Positions 18,397 to 27,778 of a DNA stretch of 55,872 bases are shown here, one piece after another (the first letter of the stretch is position 1; each line of letters starts with the position of its first letter). The translations under genes were made by a program, and so were the position numbers. The notes beneath the pieces were generated by a model. The model saw nothing but the letters and a program-made list of their open reading frames with translations. It was not told where the DNA came from and did not search any database. The DNA comes from Pseudolabrys sp. (GTDB lineage Bacteria; Pseudomonadota; Alphaproteobacteria; Rhizobiales; Xanthobacteraceae), in the NCBI GenBank assembly GCA_030684935.1, contig JAUXXH010000038.1:1-55872 (forward strand). The letters are read 5' to 3'.

Positions 18397-21312
18397 ATGA
18401 CAGGTTCCATGGTGCAACTCGGCTGGCTGAGTGACCCTCGGCTCTCGGCACATGCCCTGAGCGCGTCGCCGGTATGGCTGTGGAGCACGGATGCCCGCAC
18501 GATTCTCTGGGCCAATGCATCCGGCGCGGCGATCTTCGATGCATCGACGCCCGGTCAACTTGATTCCCTCCTTTTCGAGCCGACCCATCCCGCCGCAGCG
18601 CAGATCAAACGGCTGTCCGGTACGCTGCCGCATGGCGCCGCGCCCCGGCTCGAACGGCTGCGCGGATTTGGCGCAAGCCTGGGCGGTCCGCTGACCTGCC
18701 TGTGCTCGCGCCTGTCCTTGTCCGATAACGCGTCGGGCGTCCTGGTGGTTGCAACGGAGCGGGCCGGAAAAGAACTGTCGCTGCCGGAACGTGCGCGCCG
18801 CATCCTGGCCGACATCGCGCAGCCGGCGGCCATGTTCACCGCCGACGGCGAATTGATCGAGGCGAGCGCATCGGCGCGCGACAGTCTGGGCCAGGCCCGC
18901 GATCTGATCGCGCTCGGAGCTACGTCGCTCGCCCGCGAAGCCAGCGTCAACGGCAACGCCGAGGGCGACATCCCGGCCGGCCGCATCGCGCTGCTGAAAC
19001 TCGGCGCCAACACCACCGTGGCGCTGCTGCTGGTTTTTGTCGGCCGCGACAAGACCGCGAATGCCGCCCCCCGCGCGACCGAGGCGGCGACGGCTGTTGC
19101 TGCCGCCGACACCAGCCGCGCCAACATTCAGGCGCACGCGCACCTGCTGCCGTTCCGTTTCGTCTGGCAGATGGATGCATCGATGCGCTTCACGCTCGGC
19201 AACGACGATTTCGCACGATTGCTGGGTCCGAAGACTGCGGCCGCGGTGCTGGGCCGCCCGTGGGACGAAATCGCCGAGACGCTGCAACTCGATCCGCAGG
19301 GCCAGATCGCCGATGCACTGACCGAGCGCGCGACCTGGAGCGGCGTGGTCGTGCACTGGCCGGTCGACGACTTCGACGAACGGCTGGCGGTCGAGATGTC
19401 CGGCTTGCCGGTGTCGGACCGCAACAGGGAGTTCGAAGGCTTCCGCGGTTTCGGCGTGTGCCGCGACCTTGATCGCCTCACTACGCTTGAGCAGCGCCGC
19501 CTGCAGCCGCCCACGCCCGCCCCGGAGCCAATAGCGCCGCCGGTGGTGCCACAGGCAGAAGAGCCGACGCCGAATGTGCTGGCCTTTCGATCGCCGCCGC
19601 TGCCGACCGAGGCCGCACCCGAACTCAGTCCGGGCGAGCACAGTGCCTTCCAGGAGCTGGCACGCGAGTTGAACGCGCGACTTAAAAACGCGCCGGCGAC
19701 GCCGGCCCCGACCGACGCGCCGGACGATTTCGGCACCGAGTCGGCCGAACCCTATAGGGCGCCGGAGCCGCCGGCGCCGCCGCTTTTTGGAAATGGCAAT
19801 GGCAATGGCGGCAGCGCCGGCCACAACGGCCGTCCGATCCTCGACCGTCTGCCGGTCGGCATTCTGGTCTATCGCCTGAACAATCTGATTTATGCCAACC
19901 GCGCCTTCCTGGACTGGACCGGTTACGATTCGCTCGAAGCGCTTGCGGAAGCCGGCGGTCTCGACAGCCTCTTCATCGAGACCAAGAACGACGCGGCGCC
20001 GGACAACGCGCACAACGACAGCAGCAACGGCAGCAAGACGCTGAGCATCGCCACCGTCAACGGCCAGCAGAAGCCGGTCGAAGGCAAGCTGTTCAGCGTC
20101 GGCTGGAGCGGCGAGAACGCGCTGGTGCTGATGATCAATACCCAGCCTGCGCCCGACGACCGCAGCAAAGGCATGGAAGCGTCGCTGCGGCGGATCGAGA
20201 GCGAAAATCACGAGCTCAAAGCGGTGCTCGACACCGCCACCGACGGCGTTCTGGTGCTCGACCGCGTCGGCCGCGTGCTCTCGGCCAACCGCAGCGCCGA
20301 AGCGCTGTTCGGCTACGAGGCCGCCGATCTCCTCACGCTCACGCTTGGCGACCTGTTCGCGCCGGAAAGCCGGCGCGGCATGGTCGACTATCTGGATAGA
20401 CTGGCGCGCGCCAACGGCGGACGGATGCTCGATGCCGGCCGCGAAGCCATCGGCCGCGTCCGGCAGGGCGGCCTGGTACCGCTTTACGTCACCATGGGAC
20501 GGATCGAAGACGGCGAAAAGCTCTGCGTCGTGCTGCGCGACATCACCGCCTGGAAGCGCACCGAGGAGGAGTTGATCAATGCCCGCCAGCAGGCCGAGCG
20601 CGCCTCCACCGCCAAATCTGAATTCCTCGCCAAGATCAGCCACGAAATCCGCACGCCGCTCAACGCCATCATCGGTTTCTCCGAAGTGATGATGGACGAA
20701 CGCTTCGGCGCCATCGGCAACGAGCGCTACAAGCAATACCTCAAGGACATCCACGCCTCCGGCGGTCACCTCATCTCGCTGGTCAACGATCTGCTCGATC
20801 TGTCGAAGATCGAGGCGGGCAAGCTTGAACTCAGCTTCGTCAGCGTCAATCTCAACGACCTGGTGCAGCAGTGCGTCGCGCTGATGCAGCAGCAGGCCAA
20901 CCAAGACCGCGTCATCATCCGCACCTCATTGCCGCCGAACCTGCCGCCGATCGTCGCGGACGTGCGCTCGGTGCGGCAGATCGCGCTCAATCTTCTGTCG
21001 AACTCGATCAAGTTCACCGGCGCCGGCGGCCAGGTGATCGTTTCCACCGCCGTCAATGACGACCACGAAGTCAGCCTGCGGGTGCGCGATACCGGCGTCG
21101 GCATGAGCGAAAACGAGTTGCAGACCGCGCTCGAGCCGTTCCGCCAGATCGCCACCGCCACCCGCCGCAGTGGAACCGGAACCGGGCTGGGATTGCCGAT
21201 CACCAAGGCGCTGGCCGAGGCCAATCATGCCCGGTTCCGCATCTCCAGCCAGGTCGACGACGGTACCTTGGTAGAAGTGGCGTTCCCGGCCACCCGCGTG
21301 CTGGCGCAATAG
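18397..21312 (+). CDS. PAS-domain sensor histidine kinase, PdhS/PleC-DivJ-like
   Basis: A 971-residue cytoplasmic kinase with no obvious membrane segments. The N-terminal half holds degenerate PAS-like regions and a long Pro/Ala-rich linker (about residues 365-480), then PAS domains (LPVGILVYRLNNLIYANRAF; LDTATDGVLVLDRVGRVLSA). The DHp domain has the phospho-acceptor His749 in KISHEIRTPLNAIIGFSEVM, followed by NERYKQYLKDIHASGGHLIS and LLDLSKIEAGKLEL. The catalytic domain has the N box (LNLLSNSIKFT), G1 (VRDTGVGMS) and G2 (GTGTGLGLPI). This DHp sequence is the hallmark of the PdhS/DivJ/PleC group that acts on DivK to control division and cell polarity in Hyphomicrobiales. Which member it is cannot be fixed from sequence alone. 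Confidence 0.88.
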   Translation: MTGSMVQLGWLSDPRLSAHALSASPVWLWSTDARTILWANASGAAIFDASTPGQLDSLLFEPTHPAAAQIKRLSGTLPHGAAPRLERLRGFGASLGGPLTCLCSRLSLSDNASGVLVVATERAGKELSLPERARRILADIAQPAAMFTADGELIEASASARDSLGQARDLIALGATSLAREASVNGNAEGDIPAGRIALLKLGANTTVALLLVFVGRDKTANAAPRATEAATAVAAADTSRANIQAHAHLLPFRFVWQMDASMRFTLGNDDFARLLGPKTAAAVLGRPWDEIAETLQLDPQGQIADALTERATWSGVVVHWPVDDFDERLAVEMSGLPVSDRNREFEGFRGFGVCRDLDRLTTLEQRRLQPPTPAPEPIAPPVVPQAEEPTPNVLAFRSPPLPTEAAPELSPGEHSAFQELARELNARLKNAPATPAPTDAPDDFGTESAEPYRAPEPPAPPLFGNGNGNGGSAGHNGRPILDRLPVGILVYRLNNLIYANRAFLDWTGYDSLEALAEAGGLDSLFIETKNDAAPDNAHNDSSNGSKTLSIATVNGQQKPVEGKLFSVGWSGENALVLMINTQPAPDDRSKGMEASLRRIESENHELKAVLDTATDGVLVLDRVGRVLSANRSAEALFGYEAADLLTLTLGDLFAPESRRGMVDYLDRLARANGGRMLDAGREAIGRVRQGGLVPLYVTMGRIEDGEKLCVVLRDITAWKRTEEELINARQQAERASTAKSEFLAKISHEIRTPLNAIIGFSEVMMDERFGAIGNERYKQYLKDIHASGGHLISLVNDLLDLSKIEAGKLELSFVSVNLNDLVQQCVALMQQQANQDRVIIRTSLPPNLPPIVADVRSVRQIALNLLSNSIKFTGAGGQVIVSTAVNDDHEVSLRVRDTGVGMSENELQTALEPFRQIATATRRSGTGTGLGLPITKALAEANHARFRISSQVDDGTLVEVAFPATRVLAQ

Positions 21313-21343
21313 ACTGAATCAGCTAAGCTCGGCCTGGGCCGCT

Positions 21344-21371
21344 CATCCTGCGGGGGTCACGCTTCAGGATG
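21344..21371. repeat. intergenic inverted repeat (REP-like)
   Basis: CATCCTG (21344-21350) and CAGGATG (21365-21371) with a 14-base loop, just ahead of the next gene. It resembles the CATCCTG...CAGGATG palindromes scattered in Bradyrhizobium-type genomes (recalled, not searched). Confidence 0.4.
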
Positions 21372-21387
21372 ACGGAGAAAGGCTGAT

Positions 21388-22116
21388 ATGCGCCGTCTCC
21401 TTCGCACCGTCCTTGCTGCCTTCATTGTTTGCATCGCAAGCTTTACACCGCCCGCGCGCGCGGCCGAACCGGTCGACCTGCTGCTGATACTCGCCGCCGA
21501 TGTGTCGCGCAGTGTCAACTCGCAGAAATTCCAGTTGCAGCGGTCGGGCTATGCGGCGGCGATTTCCGATCGCCGCGTGCTCGACGCGATCACCGCCGGA
21601 CGCCACAAGCGCATCGCGGTTCAGTTCATCGAATGGTCGGGCTACGGCAACCATCAGGTGGTGATCGACTGGACACTGATCGACGGACCGAAGACCGCGC
21701 AGAGCTTCGGCGACCGCCTGCTGGAATTGCCGCGCACCTATGCCGACCGGACATCGATCAGCGGCGGCATCGATTTTGCGGTGACGCAGTTCGCGCGCGC
21801 GCCGTTCACGTCCGAGCGCCGCACCATCGATGTCTCGGCCGATGGCACCAACAATTCCGGCCGCGACGTCACCAAGGCGCGCGACGACGCCAACAACCAG
21901 GACATCACCATCAACGCGCTCGCGATCCTCAGCGACACTCCGCTGCCGTGGAATCCCGAACACACCCATCCGCCGGGCGGACTGGCAAACTACTTCCGGG
22001 AGAATGTCATCGGCGGCCCCGGCGCATTTGTGGTCGAGGCCAAGGACTTCAATTCGTTTGGCCAGGCGATCATCAAGAAGATGGTCGCCGAGATCGCCGA
22101 CGCCGGTTTGCAGTAA
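21388..22116 (+). CDS. exported VWA-like protein (DUF1194)
   Basis: A 242-residue exported protein of the DUF1194 family, related to von Willebrand A domains. The signal peptide is MRRLLRTVLAAFIVCIASFT ending near ARAAE. The body starts VDLLLILAADVSRSVNSQKF, where a MIDAS-like DxSxS appears as DVSRS; TSISGGIDFAVTQFARAPF and RRTIDVSADGTNNSGRDVTK supply the other metal-site elements. The cellular role of the family is unknown. It is separated by 75 bases from the kinase gene and by 283 bases from the iron transporter, so it may be transcribed with the kinase. Confidence 0.88.
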   Translation: MRRLLRTVLAAFIVCIASFTPPARAAEPVDLLLILAADVSRSVNSQKFQLQRSGYAAAISDRRVLDAITAGRHKRIAVQFIEWSGYGNHQVVIDWTLIDGPKTAQSFGDRLLELPRTYADRTSISGGIDFAVTQFARAPFTSERRTIDVSADGTNNSGRDVTKARDDANNQDITINALAILSDTPLPWNPEHTHPPGGLANYFRENVIGGPGAFVVEAKDFNSFGQAIIKKMVAEIADAGLQ

Positions 22117-22255
22117 CCGCGCGCGCCGTCCCACGGCGACGGCGAAAATGTCGCAAACGTGACCGGAGCCGGCTGACCGCTGGCCGGCACGACTAACTCC
22201 ATGGACGGCAATGAAATTCCGCGACGCCCCCGGTCAGGACCGGCGGCCGGTACCC

Positions 22256-22268
22256 TAGAATGGTTCTA
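22256..22268. promoter_or_regulatory. candidate Irr (iron control element) box
   Basis: TAGAA-TGG-TTCTA, a perfect inverted repeat matching the core of the rhizobial iron control element (TTAGAA-N3-TTCTAA type, as I recall it). It lies 131 bases upstream of an iron-transport operon. A promoter-like TTGACC-N17-AATAAA is at 22297-22325. Irr assignment is inferred from motif and neighbour. The rest of the 283-base gap shows nothing else. Confidence 0.55.
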
Positions 22269-22399
22269 ACCTATTGAACAATAAGCAGAAAATCTGTTGA
22301 CCGCTGCGGCGGGCGGGGCAATAAATCGCCCCACTTGCCCGCTGGCGCGGCTCCCGGCTCCGCGCTGCGTCTTGTTCTTTCGCCGCGAGGAGAATTTCC

Positions 22400-23422
22400 A
22401 TGCGCAATCCGGTCCGTCTGGCTGCCACTGTCGCCATCGCTTTGACGGTGGGCAGCGGCGCCGCGCTCGCCCAGGCGGGCGACGTCAATGTCTACAGCTA
22501 TCGGGAAAGCAAGCTGATCCAGCCGCTGTTCGACGCCTTCTCGAAGGACACCGGCATCAAGGTCAACGTGATCTCCGCCAGTTCCGGTCTGGAGCAGCGC
22601 ATCAAGACCGAAGGCACGCTCAGCCCCGCCGACGTGTTGCTGACCGTCGATATCGGCCGGCTGGAGGAAGCCGTGAAGGCCGGCATCAGCCAGCCGATCG
22701 TGTCGCCCGCGCTGGAGAAGGTGATCGCGCCGCAGTACCGCGATCCGGAAGGTCACTGGGTTGCGATCTCGATGCGCGCCCGCGTCGTCTACGCCTCGAA
22801 GGAGCGCGTGAAGCAGGATGCGATCAGCTATGAGGAACTGGCCGACCCGAAGTGGAAGGGCAAGATCTGCATTCGCTCCGGTCAGCACATGTACAACAAC
22901 GCGCTGATCGCCGCCTACATCGCCAAGCACGGCGAGGAGAAGGCCGAGACCTGGCTGCGCGGCCTGAAGGCCAATCTGGCGCAGAAGCCGTCGGGCGGCG
23001 ATCGCGAGACCGCGCGCGACGTGGCTGCCGGCAAGTGCGACATCGGCATCGGCAACACCTATTACTGGGCGCTGATGATCAACGGCAATCCCACCCAGAA
23101 GCCGTGGGCCGAAGCCACCCGCGTCATCCTGCCGACTTTCGAAGGCGGCGGCACCCACGTGAACGTGTCCGGTGTGGTGCTGGCGAAGAACGCGCCGAAC
23201 AAGGCCAACGCGATGAAGCTGATCGAGTGGCTGGCCGGCGACAAGGCGCAGCATATGTATGCGGATATGAACTACGAATACCCGCTGCGCACCGGCATTG
23301 CCGTCAACCCGACGGTCGCCGGCTACGGCACGCTGAAGGCGGACCCGATGCCCCTGTCCAAGATCGCCACCTATAAGAAGGCGGCGGCGGACTTGGTGGA
23401 CAAGGTCGGTTTCGACAATTGA
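22400..23422 (+). CDS. fbpA: Fe(3+) ABC transporter periplasmic binding protein
   Basis: A 340-residue ferric-ion binding protein of the FbpA/FutA type. Signal peptide MRNPVRLAATVAIALTVGSG ending ALAQ. It shows VNVYSYRESKLIQPLFDAFS, VISASSGLEQRIKTEGTLSP, the conserved MRARVVYASKERVKQDAISY segment, CIRSGQHMYNNALIAAYIAK, and the paired tyrosines GNTYYWALM that coordinate iron in this family. GAGGAG lies about 10 bases upstream. It is followed directly by the permease gene (TTGA overlap). The Irr-like box upstream agrees with iron control. Confidence 0.93.
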   Translation: MRNPVRLAATVAIALTVGSGAALAQAGDVNVYSYRESKLIQPLFDAFSKDTGIKVNVISASSGLEQRIKTEGTLSPADVLLTVDIGRLEEAVKAGISQPIVSPALEKVIAPQYRDPEGHWVAISMRARVVYASKERVKQDAISYEELADPKWKGKICIRSGQHMYNNALIAAYIAKHGEEKAETWLRGLKANLAQKPSGGDRETARDVAAGKCDIGIGNTYYWALMINGNPTQKPWAEATRVILPTFEGGGTHVNVSGVVLAKNAPNKANAMKLIEWLAGDKAQHMYADMNYEYPLRTGIAVNPTVAGYGTLKADPMPLSKIATYKKAAADLVDKVGFDN

Positions 23423-25131
23423 GTCCAATTCCCGCACGAATTGCCGGCCCCGCCTCGCGCGGGGCCGTTGCGTTAGGGCCATCGGTCAAGCTGCTTGCCT
23501 TCGCCATCGCGCTGGGCGCGGCGACGCTAGTGGCGCTGCCGCTGGCCAGCCTGGTCCGTTTCGCCCTCGCCGGCGACGCCGCGATCTGGCCGCATCTGGC
23601 CGCCTATGTCCTGCCGGTCGCGTCGGTGCAGACGCTGCTGCTGCTGGCCGGCGTGGCCACTGTCACCGCCGTCGCCGGCGTGGGCACGGCCTGGCTGGTG
23701 ACGACGTTCCAGTTTCCCGGCCGCACCGTGATGCTGTGGCTGCTGCCGCTGCCGCTGGCAATTCCGACCTACATTGCGGCTTACGTCTACGTCGACATTC
23801 TCGACGCCGCCGGGCCGGTACAGACATCCCTGCGCGACATATTCGGCTGGCGCGTCCCCGGTGACTACTGGTTCCCGCCGATCCGTTCGCTCCCCGGCGC
23901 CATCTTGGTGTTCAGTTTCGTGCTCTATCCCTACGTCTATCTGGCGGCGCGGGCGATGTTCCAGACGCAGTGCGTGGTCTTCATCGAGGCCGCCCGCACG
24001 CTGGGGGCGCGGCCGTGGCGGCTGCTGCGCGATATCACGCTGCCGATGGCCCGCCCTGCGCTGGCCGTCGGCGTGGCGCTCGCCTTGCTCGAGACGCTGA
24101 ACGATATCGGTGCCAGCGAGTATCTCGGCGTGCAGACGCTGACGCTGTCGATTTTCACCACCTGGATCAACCGTGGCAGCCTGCCCGGCGCAGCGCAGAT
24201 CGCCTTGACCATGCTGGTGCTGGTGGCCGGGCTGATCGCACTCGAACGCTACGGCCGCAAGCGGCAGGGCTATCAGTCGGCGGTGCAGGACGGCCGAATT
24301 GCCGCGCGCATCGTTCTGCGCGGCGGCGCGGCCTGGGGCGCGGCGCTGGCCTGTCTGGTGCCGGCGGCGCTGGGTTTCCTGATCCCGGCCGGCTTCCTGC
24401 TGCGCGAAGTCATCCTGCGCGGGCTGCTGATCGGATTCGATGCCGAACTGGTTGGCCATGCCGCCACCACGATCGCGCTGGCGGCCTGTGCCACCGCCGT
24501 GGTGGTGCTGATCGGGGTCGCCGCCGCGGTGCCGCTGCGGCTGGTGCGGCTGCCCTTCCTGCTGGCCTGCCTGGCGGTCGCCAGCATGGGTTATGCCATT
24601 CCCGGAACGGTGCTGGCGCTGGGCATGCTGTCGCCGCTAGTGGGTGTGGACGAGGCCATCAACTGGCTGAGCCTGCGGCTGACCGGCGCCAATGTCGGCC
24701 TGGTGCTGGCCGGATCGAGCGCCGCCCTCGTGGTCGCCTACAGCGCGCGCTTCGCCTCCATTCCGATCGGCTTCGTGCAGGCCGGGCTGGCGCGGGTGTC
24801 GAGCGAGTTCGACGACGCGGCGCGTCTGCTCGGCGCCAGGCCGCTGACGCTGGTGCGCACCATCCATCTGCCGCTGATGCGTCCGGCCCTCGCCGGCGCG
24901 GCGCTTCTGGTGTTCGTCGACTGCCTGAAAGAACTGCCGATGACGCTGCTGCTGCGGCCACTCAATGTCGAAACGCTGTCGACCTACATTTACCAGTTCG
25001 CCACCCGCGGCAATTTCGAGGAAGGCGCACTGGCCGCCCTGCTGATTGTGGCGGCCGGCATTCTGCCGCTGATCTACATCATCCGGCTGGCGGAAGTCGC
25101 CCATGCCGCCGGCCCGCGGTCGGTGCGCTAG
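23419..25131 (+). CDS. fbpB: Fe(3+) ABC transporter permease (fused two-domain)
   Basis: A 570-residue inner-membrane permease of the FbpB/ThiP type with two homologous permease halves and about 12 membrane segments. EAA loops are visible in each half (EAARTLGARPWRLLRDITLP and DDAARLLGARPLTLVRTIHL). The start is TTG 23419, overlapping the TGA of the binding-protein gene in TTGA, which implies coupling. An ATPase (FbpC) should complete the transporter, but the next gene is AsmA-like and no FbpC is in the window; the ATPase must be encoded elsewhere or shared. Confidence 0.92.
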   Translation: MSPIPARIAGPASRGAVALGPSVKLLAFAIALGAATLVALPLASLVRFALAGDAAIWPHLAAYVLPVASVQTLLLLAGVATVTAVAGVGTAWLVTTFQFPGRTVMLWLLPLPLAIPTYIAAYVYVDILDAAGPVQTSLRDIFGWRVPGDYWFPPIRSLPGAILVFSFVLYPYVYLAARAMFQTQCVVFIEAARTLGARPWRLLRDITLPMARPALAVGVALALLETLNDIGASEYLGVQTLTLSIFTTWINRGSLPGAAQIALTMLVLVAGLIALERYGRKRQGYQSAVQDGRIAARIVLRGGAAWGAALACLVPAALGFLIPAGFLLREVILRGLLIGFDAELVGHAATTIALAACATAVVVLIGVAAAVPLRLVRLPFLLACLAVASMGYAIPGTVLALGMLSPLVGVDEAINWLSLRLTGANVGLVLAGSSAALVVAYSARFASIPIGFVQAGLARVSSEFDDAARLLGARPLTLVRTIHLPLMRPALAGAALLVFVDCLKELPMTLLLRPLNVETLSTYIYQFATRGNFEEGALAALLIVAAGILPLIYIIRLAEVAHAAGPRSVR

Positions 25132-25241
25132 GGCCAAGCGGCTGGCCTTGAAAGGGTCACAGAACGCGGTCACGGTTGGCGTCAGACGGGCCGGTGGTAT
25201 AGTTCACCAGCGCCCGACACCTAACAGCCGGAAACTCTCCA

Positions 25242-27170
25242 TTGTTGGCAACGAACGGCTTCAGACGCCTGGGTTTTGCCCTGCTCGCCGTAATGGTCGC
25301 CGGGGCGGGCCTGCTGACGGCGGCGGGATATTTCATTTCCGCCGACGCCGTGCGCGTGCAGGCGATGAGCGAAATTCGCGCCGTCACCGGCCTCGAGCCG
25401 ATTTTGCGCGGGCCGACGACGGTGACGCTGTTTCCCACGGGCCGGGTCAGCTTTGACGACGTGGTGCTCGGCGATCCGGGTCGGCCGGCGCTCACCGCCG
25501 AGCGGCTGACCGCGCGCCTGCGCTTTTTTCCGCTTCTGGCCGGCCGGGCTGAAATCGCCGACGTGTCGCTGGAGCGCCCCACCATCGCCGTCGACCTCGA
25601 TGCCAATAATCACTCCAATTGGTCCGGGCTGATCGAGGCGCTGGCGCGCAGCCAGAAGCCGAATGCGCCGCGGCCGGCCGCGTTCTCCGAAATGCGCATT
25701 GAAGGCGGCACCATTCTCGTGCGCGACAATGGGCGCGAGATCACCGAAACCTTGAATGACGTCAATTTTTCACTGGCCTGGCCGTCGATTTCGAAAAGCT
25801 TCGCTGCCACCGGGCGCTTCGTCTGGCGCCATCAGCCGGTGGATGCCAGCCTGACGCTGGCGGATTTTTCCGCCGCGCTTCTCGGCAACCGCACCGGGCT
25901 GCGGTTGCGCGTCGCCGGCGCGCCGATGAAGGCCGCGTTCGAAGGCGCGATCAGCGTCAAGCCGACAGTGAAGATCGAGGGCACGGTCGCCGCCGATGCC
26001 GCATCGCTGCGTGAGGCGCTGACCTGGGCCGGGCGCAAGCCGCTGCCCGGCGGCGGCTTTGGCCGTTTCGCCATCAAGGCGCAGACCAATGTGGTGGGCG
26101 GCAATATCAGCCTGTCCGGCGTCAACGTCGAACTCGACGGCAATTCCGCCGAGGGCGTGCTGACCTTCGCCACCGACGGCCGGCAGACGCTGCAGGGCAC
26201 GCTGGCCGCCGATCAACTCAACCTGTCTCCCTATATTTCCACCGTGCGTTTGCTGACCGCCAATCAGCGCGAATGGAACAACGGCAACATCACGCTTGAC
26301 GGTCTGTCCGGCATCGATCTCGATCTGCGCCTGTCGGCGGCGGAAGTGGTACTGTCGAACGCCAAGCTGGGCCGGACCGCCATCGCCGCCAATCTGCGGG
26401 GCGGCCACCTGGTGATCACCGTCGGCGAGGCTCAGGCCTACGGCGGCGTGATCAAGGGCTCGCTGTCGCTCGCCAATTTCAAACAGGGCGTGGACGTCAA
26501 ATCGCAGCTGCAATTCGTCAATGTCGATCTGGAGACCTGCCTCGGCCAGTTGTTCGGCCTGCGCCGGCTCGAAGGCAAAGGCAATATTGCGCTGAACGTC
26601 GAGGGGACCGGCGAGAGCGTCATGGCGGTCACCCGCACCCTGAGCGGCACCGCCGAACTCTCCGGCACCAATGGCGCGCTGGCCGGCCTCAATGTCGAAC
26701 AGCTGTTGCGGCGCCTCGAGCGGCGCCCGTTGTCCGGGGGCGGCGAATTCCGCAGCGGACGCACACCGTTTGAGAAGATCGCCGTCGCCCTGAAAATCAC
26801 CCGCGGCACGGTGACCGTCGAAGACGTCAAGATCGACGGCTCCGCGGTGCGGCTGGGGCTGGCGGGTTCGGCCTCGATCCCCGAGCGCGAACTGGACCTG
26901 AAGGGCACCGCCATGCTGGTCACGGCCGCCCGGCCAGGGACCTCGCCGTTTGAGTTGCCGTTCATCGTCCAGGGCTCGTGGGACGACCCGATCATGCTGC
27001 CGGATCCGGAAGCGTTGATCCGCCGGTCCGGCGCAGCCGCGCCGCTTTTGAATGCGATCCGCGAGCGGACCACCAGCGATCCCGTCCGCTCGGCGATCGA
27101 CCGGCTGACCGGCAGCACCGCCCCCGCAGCCGAACCGCAGGCAGCGCCTGCGCCGGCGGCCGGGCAATAG
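25242..27170 (+). CDS. AsmA-family protein
   Basis: A 642-residue AsmA-like protein anchored by one N-terminal membrane helix (LGFALLAVMVAGAGLLTAAG) with a large periplasmic part. AsmA-like proteins are bridge-forming repeat proteins linked to phospholipid transfer between the inner and outer membranes. Visible features are the N-terminal domain (EPILRGPTTVTLFPTGRVSF, RPTIAVDLDANNHSNWS) and the C-terminal AsmA_2 region (GNIALNVEGTGESVMAVTRT, LSGTAELSGTNGALAGLNVE, LDLKGTAMLVT, PFIVQGSWDDPIMLPDPEAL). The start is TTG 25242 or TTG 25245. It lies 110 bases after the permease gene and need not share its transcript. The end is Pro/Ala-rich. Confidence 0.88.
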   Translation: MLATNGFRRLGFALLAVMVAGAGLLTAAGYFISADAVRVQAMSEIRAVTGLEPILRGPTTVTLFPTGRVSFDDVVLGDPGRPALTAERLTARLRFFPLLAGRAEIADVSLERPTIAVDLDANNHSNWSGLIEALARSQKPNAPRPAAFSEMRIEGGTILVRDNGREITETLNDVNFSLAWPSISKSFAATGRFVWRHQPVDASLTLADFSAALLGNRTGLRLRVAGAPMKAAFEGAISVKPTVKIEGTVAADAASLREALTWAGRKPLPGGGFGRFAIKAQTNVVGGNISLSGVNVELDGNSAEGVLTFATDGRQTLQGTLAADQLNLSPYISTVRLLTANQREWNNGNITLDGLSGIDLDLRLSAAEVVLSNAKLGRTAIAANLRGGHLVITVGEAQAYGGVIKGSLSLANFKQGVDVKSQLQFVNVDLETCLGQLFGLRRLEGKGNIALNVEGTGESVMAVTRTLSGTAELSGTNGALAGLNVEQLLRRLERRPLSGGGEFRSGRTPFEKIAVALKITRGTVTVEDVKIDGSAVRLGLAGSASIPERELDLKGTAMLVTAARPGTSPFELPFIVQGSWDDPIMLPDPEALIRRSGAAAPLLNAIRERTTSDPVRSAIDRLTGSTAPAAEPQAAPAPAAGQ

Positions 27171-27232
27171 CCCGACTAACCACCGCACGCGTCCTACACT
27201 GCCGCCAGCGGCGTCATCCGGCACCCTGAGGG

Positions 27233-27736
27233 TCAGGCCGTGACCGATCCTTTGCCGCCGAGGCCGGGCCGCGGCGCCCGGGAGGCCGGGCTGGCGTTCG
27301 TCCCGATCTTCATGCCGGTGCGGGGATTGACGACAATGGCGGCCAGCCGGTCGCGCAGCGCCTTGGCCGAGACCGGTTTGCAGAGGAAGTCGTTGACGCC
27401 AAGCTGCATCGCCTCGACCAGCCGCCGGGCTTCGCCATGCGCGGTCAACATGATGATCGGAAGGTCGGGCGCCGGAAAAACGCCGGGCGAGCGCACAATG
27501 CGGACAAACTCGGGACCGTTGAGAACGGGCATCTCCCAGTCGAGCAGGACGACATCGGGGCACGCTTCAGCGATGGCCTCCAGCGCTTCGATCCCGTTGG
27601 CGGACTGAACGATATTCCTGATGCCGATGTTGGCAAGCATGCTGCGCACGATCCGGCGCATGAAAGCATTGTCGTCGACCAGCAGCACGTTCATCTGCTG
27701 GAGGCGAGCTTCGATATATCGCGCGTCGACCGGCAC
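27233..27736 (-). CDS. stand-alone response-regulator receiver protein
   Basis: A 167-residue single-domain receiver of CheY type with no output domain. Acidic pocket VDD near the start of the domain, phospho-acceptor Asp in VVLLDWEMPVLNG, Thr in IIMLTAHGE, and Lys in [19 protein letters not shown]. The C-terminal 25 residues are disordered. The start is GTG 27736; ATG at the MNVLL position would be 14 residues shorter. It lies downstream of glpK on the same strand and closely resembles the second receiver between glpK and glpD. Confidence 0.88.
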   Translation of the reverse strand: MPVDARYIEARLQQMNVLLVDDNAFMRRIVRSMLANIGIRNIVQSANGIEALEAIAEACPDVVLLDWEMPVLNGPEFVRIVRSPGVFPAPDLPIIMLTAHGEARRLVEAMQLGVNDFLCKPVSAKALRDRLAAIVVNPRTGMKIGTNASPASRAPRPGLGGKGSVTA

Positions 27737-27778
27737 TGCCCGAATCCTTCTGGCCGGGCCTATTGTGCCGAAAACAGC

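Noticed and set aside
18307..20904. 865-codon open frame antisense to the histidine kinase gene
   Set aside because: Mirrors the codon-position GC bias of the true gene. The translation is Arg/Ala/Gly/His-rich with no domain, while the plus strand has clear PAS, DHp and catalytic motifs.
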